Source: JADJSS01 sp046329815
GTDB lineage: Bacteria; Bacteroidota; Bacteroidia; Chitinophagales; JADIYW01
Length of the DNA stretch: 64,000 bases
Assembly (NCBI GenBank): GCA_046329815.1
Contig: JAXLTY010000002.1
Span: 930,001-994,000 of the forward strand
Direction: 5' to 3'
Shown here piece by piece: positions 35,559 to 43,735 of the stretch. The number at the start of each line of letters is the position of its first letter. The first letter of the stretch is position 1. A program made the translations under genes and the position numbers. The notes beneath the pieces are model-generated. The model did not search any database. It worked only from the letters and a program-made list of their open reading frames with translations, and was not told the DNA's origin.

Positions 35559-38500
35559 TTTCTTCAGTTAAGGGATTTTCTTTTTCATCTTTAATCAATT
35601 TATTTTTGTTAGCGATGCTTCCAAAAATAAAATATAAACCAGGAATGAGTATAACGCCAAACACCGTACCGAGCAACATACCACCTGCTGCGGCTGTACC
35701 AATAGTTCTGTTGCCTAATTTTCCCGGACCAGTAGCAAACATTAATGGAATCAAGCCGGCAATGAATGCAAATGATGTCATCAGGATTGGACGAAAACGC
35801 ACTTTGGCTCCTTCTAATGTTGCTTTATACACTGAGAAACCATCAGCATGACGCTGTGTTGCAAACTCTACAATCAACACGGCATTTTTTCCTAAAAGTC
35901 CAATCAACATTACCATTGCCACCTGCGCATAAATATTATTTTCTAATCCAAATAATTTCAGAAAAAAGAAAGCACCAAAAATACCGGCTGGCAAGCTTAA
36001 CAGTACCGGAAACGGTAAGATGAAACTTTCGTATTGTGCTGCTAATATCAAATACACAAAACCCAGACAAATCAAGAAGATATAAATTGCCTGATTGCCT
36101 TGTGCTACTTCGTCTGCAGAAATACCAGCCCAATCGATACCGAAACCACGCGGTAAGGTTTTTTCAGCGACTTCTCGCACAACATTAATTGCTTCACCAC
36201 TACTATAACCAGGTGCTGCTGTTCCGCTTATCTCGGATGAATTATACATATTGTGTCGAGTAATTTCTGACAAGCCATACACTTTTTCCATTTTGATAAA
36301 ATCAGAAATAGGCACCATTTCATCTCTGTTGTTTTTTACATACAGCTTCATAATATCTTCCGGCAAGGCGCGGTATTGCGGCGCTGCCTGCACAATTACT
36401 TTGTACATTCTGCCAAACTGAATAAAACTGATCTCGTAGTTACTACCTAATAAGGTAGAAAGCGTATTCATTGCATTATCTATCGTAACACCTTTCTGCT
36501 GCGCCAAATCATTATCTACTTTTAAAACATATTGCGGAAAACTCGCGCTGTAAAAACTGAATACAGATGTCAGTTCCTTGCGTTTGCACAATGCTTTCAC
36601 AAAGTCAGTATTGACCTGTTCCATTTTTTTATAATCACCGCTACCTGCTTTGTCTAATAAACGTAACTCAAAACCACCTGCTGCTCCATAGCCAGGTACT
36701 GCCGGTGGCTGGAAGAATTCGATATTTGCGCCTGCGATATCTTTTGTTTTTTCTTCGAGTTCATCAATGATTTGCTGTACGTTTTGTTTACGTTGACTCC
36801 AGTTTTTTAAATTAATTAAGCATGTACCTGAATTGGAACCTGTACCTTCTGTCAATATCTCGTAACCGGCCAATGCAGATACAGATTGTACGCCTTCAAC
36901 TGTTTCTGCAATTTTTTGTAAGCGCTCTGTAATTTCATTTGTTCTTTCTAAAGAAGAACCCGGTGGTGTTTGAATAATTGCATAGAACATACCTTGGTCT
37001 TCATTCGGAATAAAACCTGATGGCACTGTTTTATTTAGCAGGAAAGTTCCTGCGCAGAATGCAATTAACAAACCAAATGTAATTACTCTTCTGTTTACAA
37101 TTCTGCTTAATAAATTAGTATATCTGTTTGTTGAACGATCAAATGACCTGTTAAATGCGGCAATAAGTTTATTAATTGGTGTTTGTTTTTTCTCTTGTCC
37201 GTGATTATTCTTTAAAATAATTGCACACAATGCAGGTGTTAATGTTAACGCCACAATACCTGAAATTACAATTGATACAGCCATTGTGATAGAGAATTGT
37301 CGGTAGAATAAACCAACCGGACCTGATATAAAGGCAACAGGAACGAATACCGCTGTCATCAAAAATGTGATGGCAATAATAGCACCTGAAATTTCTTTTA
37401 TAGATGCTTCTGTTGCGTTTCTTGGCGACATGTGTTCGGTTTCCATTTTTGTATGGACGGCTTCAATTACAACTATCGCATTATCGACCACAATACCAAT
37501 TGCCAAGACTAATGCGAATAAAGTAATTAAGTTTAATGTGATACCGAAAAACTGCATGAATGTGAATGTACCAATCAATGATACAGGAACAGCTAATGTT
37601 GGAATTAAAGTAGAACGCCAATCGCCTAAGAAAATGAATACCACTAAACCAACTAAAATAAATGCTTCAATTAATGTATGAATTACTTTTTCGATAGATG
37701 CATCTAAGAAAGTGGAAACGTCGTAACTGATTTCGTAATCCATTCCTTTGGGAAAACTTTTTTTCAGTTCTGCTAATTTCGCTTTTACATCTTCAATTAC
37801 TTGGCTCGCATTACTTCCATACGATTGTTTCAACACTAAAGCTGCTGATGGTCTTCCATTTAAGTTAGAATAAATATCATACATGGAACTACCGAATTCA
37901 ATATCTGCTACATCTTTTAAACGCAATAATTCGCCATCAGGATTTGAACGCAGAATAACATTTTCATATTGTTCTTTAGTGGTGAAACGTCCTGTATATT
38001 TAATAACGTATTCAAAACTCTGTGAACGTTTACCTGAACTTTCTCCTGTTTTTCCAGGCGATGCTTCTAAACTTTGGCTGGATAATGCTTCCATTACTTC
38101 ATCAGCAGAAATATTGTACGCCAGCATTTTATCCGGTTTCAGCCAGATACGCATCGCATATTCTCTGTTACCTAAGATATCTGCAAAACCAACACCGTTT
38201 ACACGTTTTAATTCTGCCAATAAATTGATGTCTGCATAATTAAATAAGAATTTCTGATCAGCTTTCGGATCTTTACTATACAAGTTCACATACATCAACA
38301 TGTTTGATTCTTCACGAGAAATCTTAACACCTTCACGCACTACCAATGGCGGTAATTTATTTACAACCGAAGCCACACGGTTCTGTACATTCAATGCTGC
38401 TACATTTGGATCTGTACCTAAATTAAATACAATCTGAATGCTGGCTTCGCCATCGTTTCCTGCATCAGATGTCATATACTTCATTCCGGGAACGCCATTC

Positions 38501-38706
38501 AATGCACGCTCTAACGGAATGATTACTGATTTGATCATCAACTCACCATTGGCACCAGGATACTCTGCAGTAACATTTACTTTCGGCGGTGATATAGATG
38601 GAAACTGTGTTACGGGCAACTGCGTCATTGCTAATGCGCCGAGAAACACTATGAAAATCGATATTACAATAGATAATACCGGTCTTTGAATAAATCTGTT
38701 AAACAT
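35542..38706 (-). CDS. RND multidrug efflux permease (HAE1/AcrB type)
   Basis: A 1054-residue inner-membrane proton antiporter of the hydrophobe/amphiphile efflux family, with 12 membrane helices and two large periplasmic loops. The start, FIQRPVLSIVISIFIVFLGALAMTQLPVTQFPSI, is diagnostic. TM4 holds the proton-relay Asp pair in ALVLAIGIVVDNAIVVIE. GFIPNEDQGMFYAIIQTPPGSS opens the second half. It pumps diverse lipophilic compounds out through the TolC-like partner. It is the middle gene of the adaptor-permease-channel operon, 21 bp after the adaptor gene. Confidence 0.97.
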   Translation of the reverse strand: MFNRFIQRPVLSIVISIFIVFLGALAMTQLPVTQFPSISPPKVNVTAEYPGANGELMIKSVIIPLERALNGVPGMKYMTSDAGNDGEASIQIVFNLGTDPNVAALNVQNRVASVVNKLPPLVVREGVKISREESNMLMYVNLYSKDPKADQKFLFNYADINLLAELKRVNGVGFADILGNREYAMRIWLKPDKMLAYNISADEVMEALSSQSLEASPGKTGESSGKRSQSFEYVIKYTGRFTTKEQYENVILRSNPDGELLRLKDVADIEFGSSMYDIYSNLNGRPSAALVLKQSYGSNASQVIEDVKAKLAELKKSFPKGMDYEISYDVSTFLDASIEKVIHTLIEAFILVGLVVFIFLGDWRSTLIPTLAVPVSLIGTFTFMQFFGITLNLITLFALVLAIGIVVDNAIVVIEAVHTKMETEHMSPRNATEASIKEISGAIIAITFLMTAVFVPVAFISGPVGLFYRQFSITMAVSIVISGIVALTLTPALCAIILKNNHGQEKKQTPINKLIAAFNRSFDRSTNRYTNLLSRIVNRRVITFGLLIAFCAGTFLLNKTVPSGFIPNEDQGMFYAIIQTPPGSSLERTNEITERLQKIAETVEGVQSVSALAGYEILTEGTGSNSGTCLINLKNWSQRKQNVQQIIDELEEKTKDIAGANIEFFQPPAVPGYGAAGGFELRLLDKAGSGDYKKMEQVNTDFVKALCKRKELTSVFSFYSASFPQYVLKVDNDLAQQKGVTIDNAMNTLSTLLGSNYEISFIQFGRMYKVIVQAAPQYRALPEDIMKLYVKNNRDEMVPISDFIKMEKVYGLSEITRHNMYNSSEISGTAAPGYSSGEAINVVREVAEKTLPRGFGIDWAGISADEVAQGNQAIYIFLICLGFVYLILAAQYESFILPFPVLLSLPAGIFGAFFFLKLFGLENNIYAQVAMVMLIGLLGKNAVLIVEFATQRHADGFSVYKATLEGAKVRFRPILMTSFAFIAGLIPLMFATGPGKLGNRTIGTAAAGGMLLGTVFGVILIPGLYFIFGSIANKNKLIKDEKENPLTEEIENHE

Positions 38707-38727
38707 ACTTATTGAAATTGAGGATTA

Positions 38728-39807
38728 CTATTCTGCTTTTAATTTTAAATGCGTAATTACATCTTGCGACTGAGTGAATTTGTATTCGATTTTATCATCA
38801 TCTTTTACACGCTGCACACCTTCCAGTAAAATTTTATCATTTGGTGTTAAACCATCTGAAACCACATATAAATCAGGCATTTCAGCGCTAATAGTTATCA
38901 GTTGCGAATGCACTACATTATTTTTATCGACCACAAAAACATATTTCTTATCCTGAATTTCATACGTTGCTTTTTGTGGAATGATGATGGCATTTTTTAA
39001 TGGAATCGTCATTAATACTTTTCCTGTTTCACCATTTTTCAACAATCTGTCCGGATTCGGAAACTTTGCTCTGAATGCGATGTTACCTGTTTCATTATTG
39101 AACTCACCTTCAATTGTTTCTATCGTTCCTTTTTGTGGTAAAACAGTATTGTTTGCTAATAACAAACCAACCTGCACATTATTATTTTTGGATTGCTGTT
39201 TATAATCCAAATATTCCGGTTCAGAAACATTGAAGTAAGCAAACATTTGTCCATTGTCAGAAAGACTGGTCAGCATTTCGCCTTCATCTAATAAGCTGCC
39301 TAATTTTTTCGGCAAGCGGTCGATGATACCACCAAACGGCGCTCTGATTTCTGTAAACGAAAGATGTGTTTTTGCCAATGTAGCTTCTGCTTGTGCCTGT
39401 GCTAATTTTGCCTGCGCCATCAACAATTCATTTTTTGAAATCACATTTTTATCTACCAATGTTTTAGCATTTTGTACTTCAATTTCAGCAGCTTTTACTT
39501 CTGCCTGCTCTTTCATATATTCGGCTTCGTAAATTTTTGGCATGATACGAAACAACACTTGTCCTGCGCTCACACTTTGGCCTTCATCTATATATACATT
39601 TTGCAGAAAACCTTTTTCCTGCGTGCGAATTTCGATGTTCCGCACCGAGCGAATTTGTGCAACATATTCTTTAGTGTATGAAGTATCTGTTTGAAATGGT
39701 GTAGTAACTTCATACTTTACTACTTCTTCTTTAGTTTCTTTTTTGGAAGTACAGCTGGCAAAAAACAGTGGCATTGCAAGCATGATATACAATAATGGCT
39801 TTCTCAT
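38728..39807 (-). CDS. RND efflux periplasmic adaptor (membrane fusion protein)
   Basis: A 359-residue lipoprotein adaptor of the AcrA/HlyD-D23 family linking permease and outer channel. The signal peptide ends in LFFASC (lipobox). Barrel-sandwich and lipoyl halves are seen as IRTQEKGFLQNVYIDEGQSVSAGQVLF and LSFTEIRAPFGGIIDR, separated by a helical hairpin with Ala/Gln-rich repeats (KAAEIEVQNAKTLV). The C-terminal membrane-proximal domain is present. It is the first gene of the three-gene operon. No linked regulator gene was found next to it. Confidence 0.95.
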   Translation of the reverse strand: MRKPLLYIMLAMPLFFASCTSKKETKEEVVKYEVTTPFQTDTSYTKEYVAQIRSVRNIEIRTQEKGFLQNVYIDEGQSVSAGQVLFRIMPKIYEAEYMKEQAEVKAAEIEVQNAKTLVDKNVISKNELLMAQAKLAQAQAEATLAKTHLSFTEIRAPFGGIIDRLPKKLGSLLDEGEMLTSLSDNGQMFAYFNVSEPEYLDYKQQSKNNNVQVGLLLANNTVLPQKGTIETIEGEFNNETGNIAFRAKFPNPDRLLKNGETGKVLMTIPLKNAIIIPQKATYEIQDKKYVFVVDKNNVVHSQLITISAEMPDLYVVSDGLTPNDKILLEGVQRVKDDDKIEYKFTQSQDVITHLKLKAE

Positions 39808-39930
39808 GTTATAAAAATATTTTGGAAGAAAAGGATGTCTTTTAAATAGAAATCAATAAAATAAATGCGATAAAAAATGATGGATTAATCAAACATTGTC
39901 CGATTAAAAGCGATCTTGTTAAAGATTATA

Positions 39931-40314
39931 TTAAATCCTGAAGACGTTAAAAAGTATATACTTTTTAGAAGAAAGTGCATCCAAAACAGATGCGATGTTA
40001 TCATTACTTTGGTTAGTAAGAACAAGATTATTTAAGAAAGAAAAAATGTTATTTTGTAATGCAGTTAAGTGATTCGTATCAAATGATTCATCTTCTTCAT
40101 CTATTTGATCATCCTGAATAACATCTTGCTGCAATGTATTGTTTGCTACTTCCTGAAATTTGTAATTATTCAATAAATTTGATGCAACTAAATTATCAGT
40201 TTTGATATTTTGATTACTGATTAAATATGTTTGTGAATGAACATGTTTTGTCTCCATCTTTTGTAAACAAAAGACTGACAGAAGCATAAATATCGATGCG
40301 AATTTGAGTTTCAT
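39931..40314 (-). CDS. Small secreted protein of unknown function
   Basis: Starting at the internal ATG (MKLKFASIFMLLSVFCLQ) gives a 127-residue protein with a signal peptide. A longer frame from 40356 adds 14 residues that would spoil the signal, so I prefer the shorter start. The mature part is Asn/Gln/Asp-rich with an acidic patch (DDQIDEEDESFD) and a helical C-terminus. No family is recognised. It lies alone between the RND operon and the cold-shock gene. Confidence 0.55.
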   Translation of the reverse strand: MKLKFASIFMLLSVFCLQKMETKHVHSQTYLISNQNIKTDNLVASNLLNNYKFQEVANNTLQQDVIQDDQIDEEDESFDTNHLTALQNNIFSFLNNLVLTNQSNDNIASVLDALSSKKYILFNVFRI

Positions 40315-40526
40315 TCTGGGCTCGAAATTACATAAGTGTATATTGCTTCGCTTCAAGCAATTATTAAAATATGTTAATCAATAGATAAATTGACTTTATT
40401 TTAACAAATCAAAAGTAGGAATACTTTTTAATTACTGCATTTGTTTCCAATGAGTCTAAAACATTACCATTGTGGATCAATATGTTATGCTTTTGGTCAA
40501 TATGGTAAAAGGCATTTATTTAAACA

Positions 40527-40534
40527 TACCTTTG
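40527..40534 (+). promoter_or_regulatory. -7 box of the cold-shock gene
   Basis: TACCTTTG fits TAnnTTTG and ends 19 bases before the ATG at 40554, implying a very short leader, unlike the long regulatory leaders of enterobacterial cspA genes. Confidence 0.55.
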
Positions 40535-40553
40535 TTCCAATAAAATAATTATA

Positions 40554-40745
40554 ATGAATACAGGAATTGTAAAATTCTTTAATGAAACAAAAGGTTTTGG
40601 ATTTATTAAAGATGCAGCATCAAACAAAGAGTACTTCGTTCACTTGAACGGTCTGGTTGACAAAATCAGAGAAAATGATGAAGTAACGTTTGAGTTGGAA
40701 GAAGGAAGAAAAGGTTTAAACGCGATAAATGTTAAAATAGCATAG
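40554..40745 (+). CDS. Cold-shock-domain protein
   Basis: A 63-residue single cold-shock domain (OB fold) that binds single-stranded nucleic acid and melts RNA structure. The start MNTGIVKFFNETKGFGFIKD contains RNP1 (KGFGFI). RNP2 is YFVHLNGL, where VFVHISA-like sequence is usual, so it is a slightly divergent member. Length fits the short Bacteroidota forms. It is monocistronic, with its own promoter and a clean terminator. Confidence 0.93.
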   Translation: MNTGIVKFFNETKGFGFIKDAASNKEYFVHLNGLVDKIRENDEVTFELEEGRKGLNAINVKIA

Positions 40746-40766
40746 TTTTTGTTACCTATTACTTAC

Positions 40767-40796
40767 AATGCCTCACTTCGTGAGGCATTTTTATTT
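40767..40796 (+). terminator. Cold-shock gene terminator
   Basis: A 10-bp perfect stem, AATGCCTCAC and GTGAGGCATT, with loop TTC is followed by TTTATTT. It starts 22 bases after the stop codon. Confidence 0.88.
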
Positions 40797-40835
40797 GCCT
40801 TTTGTCTGAATCAGGATTTGTGGATTATTGGATTC

Positions 40836-41072
40836 TCAATTTTTTTTATGAATAAAAACAGGTAGAATTAGTGTGACAGAAAATGAAATGATTGCTAATG
40901 TAAAATAAACTAGTATGGCATCTTCGTTATAAATTACACCTGACTTTTCATCAAAATATATTTCATTAGTATAATGAAACTGTCTTCTTTGAAATGATAA
41001 ATACCCAAAGAAGATGGTTAATGCAACAAATAAGAACCGAATGAAATTTAATAGTATGCGTAATTTTCTTTT
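40836..41072 (-). pseudogene. Truncated small membrane protein without a start codon
   Basis: An open frame of 78 codons between stops that reads like real protein. A first membrane helix (FIRFLFVALTIFFGYLSF) is followed by a polar loop with FHYTNEIYFDEKSGVIYNED, a second helix (ILVYFTLAIISFSVTLILPVF) and a positive tail (IHKKN). There is no ATG, GTG or TTG before the first helix, and an in-frame TAG sits at 41073-41075. Just beyond lies a REP-like repeat (41081-41113). The 5' end of a two-helix membrane protein has probably been lost or replaced. A non-standard start (ATT or ATA) is the alternative. Confidence 0.5.
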
Positions 41073-41080
41073 CTACTTTA

Positions 41081-41113
41081 TGAGATTGCTTCGTTCCTCG
41101 CAATGACGTGATG
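41081..41113. repeat. REP-like half element
   Basis: TGAGATTGCTTCG followed by TTCCTCGCAATGACG is the common Bacteroidota REP-like half-palindrome, related to the arms of the element at 13351-13492. It lies between mqnE and the truncated membrane gene. Confidence 0.6.
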
Positions 41114-41120
41114 CGTATTT

Positions 41121-42308
41121 TTAATTATACAATCTAGCTTTTTCTTTTTCGTCTTCTTCAAAAACAACATGGCTAAAATCCTGAACAACGTTATAAACCG
41201 TATCGCGTTCGATGGGTTTTCGATCAACGGCTTTAATTAAGTTTACCAGTTCGCGTGTGCTCATCGCAGGATGCTGTTCTTCGCTGCCAGCCATCGAATA
41301 AATTTTTGTGGTATCATCGATCGTTCCGTCCACATCATCTACACCAAAATTTAAACTTAGCTGTGTAGTATTTCTACCAATCATTGCCCAATACGATTTG
41401 ATATGCTCGAAGTTATCCAAGTAAATTCTTGCAATAGCGTAGTTGCGTAAATCTTCTGTAATCGTGGCTTCCGGCAAATGCTTCATTTCATTATGTTGAT
41501 TGCGAAACTTCAATGGAATGAATGCATTGAAACCGTGCGTTCTGTCTTGCAACTGACGCAATCTTTCCATGTGATCCACACGATGCGCAAAGGTTTCGAT
41601 GTGTCCGTACAGCATCGTTGCATTGCTTGGCAAACCAATCTTATGTGCTGTTTCATGAATTTCCAGCCACTCTTCTGCACTGCATTTTCCGCCTGCAATT
41701 TCATCGCGAATATCACTGTGAAAAATTTCTGCGCCACCACCAGGCATCGAGTCCAAACCGGCTGCTTTCATGGCACGCATACCATCTTCGTAACTCATTT
41801 TCGCTTTCTTCAAAATATAATGATATTCGACCGGCGTTAGTGCTTTGATGTGTAAATCCGGACGATGTGCTTTGATGGCTTTGAACAAATCAATATAAAA
41901 ATTAAAATCTTGTTTTGGAATCACGCCACCTGTAATGTGTACTTCAGTTACCGATTGACCATCGTATTTTTTGATAATATTCAGAATATCATCGATAGAA
42001 TATTCCCAACCTTGTTCGCGGTTTTTAATTAAACGTGAATACGAGCAAAACTTACAAGTATAAACGCAAATATTGGTTGGCTCTACATGAAAGTTACGAT
42101 TGAAATAAGTATTATCGCCATGCTTTTTGTTGCGAATATAATTTGCCAAAGTACCAACAAAACCGAGTTCACCTTTTTCATACAATAAAACACCTTCATC
42201 AAAAGTGATGCGTTCATTATTTACTACTTTTTCGGCTATTTTTTGGAGAGCAGCATCGAGTTTTAAATTTTGAATCAATGCTTCTAAAGAATCTACTGTT
42301 GCAGTCAT
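41121..42308 (-). CDS. mqnE: Aminodeoxyfutalosine synthase MqnE (radical SAM)
   Basis: A 395-residue radical SAM enzyme. The cluster motif is CVYTCKFCS (Cx3Cx2C), preceded by HVEPTNI. It joins the MqnA product to S-adenosylmethionine to give aminodeoxyfutalosine in menaquinone synthesis. The C-terminal LNFGVDDVDGTIDDTTKIYSMAGS segment favours MqnE over MqnC. I start it at 42308 (MTATVDSLEALI): the longer frame to 42344 would run into a perfect TAnnTTTG box at 42342-42349 and adds a non-family N-terminus (KQDYTFNCYCD). Together with mqnA at 22.4-23.2 kb it indicates the futalosine route. Confidence 0.9.
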   Translation of the reverse strand: MTATVDSLEALIQNLKLDAALQKIAEKVVNNERITFDEGVLLYEKGELGFVGTLANYIRNKKHGDNTYFNRNFHVEPTNICVYTCKFCSYSRLIKNREQGWEYSIDDILNIIKKYDGQSVTEVHITGGVIPKQDFNFYIDLFKAIKAHRPDLHIKALTPVEYHYILKKAKMSYEDGMRAMKAAGLDSMPGGGAEIFHSDIRDEIAGGKCSAEEWLEIHETAHKIGLPSNATMLYGHIETFAHRVDHMERLRQLQDRTHGFNAFIPLKFRNQHNEMKHLPEATITEDLRNYAIARIYLDNFEHIKSYWAMIGRNTTQLSLNFGVDDVDGTIDDTTKIYSMAGSEEQHPAMSTRELVNLIKAVDRKPIERDTVYNVVQDFSHVVFEEDEKEKARLYN

Positions 42309-42341
42309 ATCACAATAACAATTAAATGTATAATCTTGTTT

Positions 42342-42349
42342 CAAAATTA
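42342..42349 (-). promoter_or_regulatory. mqnE -7 box
   Basis: On the minus strand this is TAATTTTG, a perfect TAnnTTTG, 33 bases before the preferred mqnE start at 42308. It decides against the longer start. Confidence 0.6.
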
Positions 42350-42387
42350 CATAATTGCTTGTTAATAATGGATTAAGTTAATTGGTT

Positions 42388-42395
42388 TACTTTTG
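42388..42395 (+). promoter_or_regulatory. Possible -7 box of the MFS gene
   Basis: TACTTTTG fits TAnnTTTG but ends only four bases before the likely GTG start at 42400, so a transcript from it would be leaderless or nearly so. Confidence 0.4.
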
Positions 42396-42399
42396 TGTC

Positions 42400-43686
42400 G
42401 TGAAAAACGAAAAGCTGATATTATATTTAATTACATTCATCTGGTTTTGTGCGATAGTTGACTTTTTACTCATGTTGCCACTTGGCACTGAATTGATGAC
42501 ATTGTATCACATTCAGCCGAAAGCATATAGTTTACTGATATTTGCGTTTTCTTTAAGCGGCGGTTTGTCTGCATTTGCAGCTGCATTTTATGTCGATAGA
42601 TATGACAGAAAATCGGTTTTATTAGTTGCATTTTTTCTTTTTGCAATCGGCAGCATATTATGTTCATTTGCACATAGCTATCATTTAATGCTATTTGCGC
42701 GCTTCTTCACCGGTCTTTTTGGTGGTTTGCTAGGTGGCGTTTCTACTGCATTTATCAGTGACATGGTTCCATACGAACGACGCGGAAAAGCAATGGGCAT
42801 TTTAAACTTAGGTTTTGGTTTAGCATCTATCGTAGGAATACCATTTGCTATTTTCATCTGCGAACATTTTGATGTGTTTATGCCATTCAGAATGGTTGGT
42901 ATTTTGTCGTTGCTGGTACTGATTCCTGCATATTATTATTTGCCACAAATGCGCGGACATATCACACAAGAAAAAAACAGTATTAAAGAAGTTTTTTTTG
43001 CATTGTTCTCTTTGTTTGTTTATTTTCCTGCAATAGTTTTATTTCCATCGACCAAACAAATTCTGAAAGATAATATTTCAAAAATTGCCGAAGTGCTGAA
43101 TATTTTAAAGAACAAAAATCTGCAAAAAGCATTGTTATTTGGATTCTTTTTAGTGTTAGGCCATTTTATGTTTATTTCATTTATCAATCCATATCTTGTT
43201 GGAAATTTAGGTTTCAAATTAGAAGATACGAAATGGATGTACATCGTTGGCGGCTTGTCTGTTTCATTAACTTCGCCGCGACTTGGAAAATTAATTGATA
43301 CGCTCGGAAAATTAAAATCATTCCGGATTTTAATCTTATTGTCATTCATTCCGATCTTAGTAATATCGCATTTAAAAGAATCATCAATCATGATGGCATT
43401 ATTGATCTGCGCATTCATGTTTATTTTTAACAGCGGCAGAATGGTAGCTGCACAAACATTGATTACAGGCGCGGCAACTGAAGAAGAACGCGGAAAATTC
43501 TTAGTTATTCGTTCTGCCATGATTGAATTAAGCGAAGGTTTATCTGCAGTAATTGGTGGTTTAATTCTAACAAAAGATGAAGTTACCGGACACTTGTATC
43601 ATTATAATTACATCGGCTATATTGCTGTATTGATTGGTATTTTGTGCATTTATTTAGCGCAGCGAATTGAAGTAAAATCAGAATAA
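42400..43686 (+). CDS. MFS transporter
   Basis: A 428-residue, 12-helix major facilitator superfamily transporter. The TM2-TM3 loop carries the signature DRYDRKSVLLVA, and TM4-TM5 contain FTGLFGGLLGGVSTAFISDMVPYERRGKAMG, typical of drug/H+ antiporters of the DHA1 type. I take the GTG at 42400 (MKNEKLILYLITF) as start; the frame from TTG at 42382 adds residues across the apparent promoter. It is divergent from mqnE with 91 bases between starts. Substrate unknown. Confidence 0.9.
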   Translation: MKNEKLILYLITFIWFCAIVDFLLMLPLGTELMTLYHIQPKAYSLLIFAFSLSGGLSAFAAAFYVDRYDRKSVLLVAFFLFAIGSILCSFAHSYHLMLFARFFTGLFGGLLGGVSTAFISDMVPYERRGKAMGILNLGFGLASIVGIPFAIFICEHFDVFMPFRMVGILSLLVLIPAYYYLPQMRGHITQEKNSIKEVFFALFSLFVYFPAIVLFPSTKQILKDNISKIAEVLNILKNKNLQKALLFGFFLVLGHFMFISFINPYLVGNLGFKLEDTKWMYIVGGLSVSLTSPRLGKLIDTLGKLKSFRILILLSFIPILVISHLKESSIMMALLICAFMFIFNSGRMVAAQTLITGAATEEERGKFLVIRSAMIELSEGLSAVIGGLILTKDEVTGHLYHYNYIGYIAVLIGILCIYLAQRIEVKSE

Positions 43687-43709
43687 AAAACCTTCAGCAT
43701 TGCTGAAGG
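43685..43709 (-). terminator. Terminator of the sigma-factor operon
   Basis: CCTTCAGC and GCTGAAGG with an ATT loop form an 8-bp stem. On the minus strand it is followed by TTTTTTATTC, so it serves the operon ending at 43736. It abuts the stop codon of the convergent MFS gene. Confidence 0.8.
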
Positions 43710-43735
43710 CAAGGATATAAACATAAAGAACTTTA

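Noticed and set aside
42309..42344. Longer start for mqnE
   Set aside because: It would place the start codon inside a perfect -7 promoter box and adds non-family residues.
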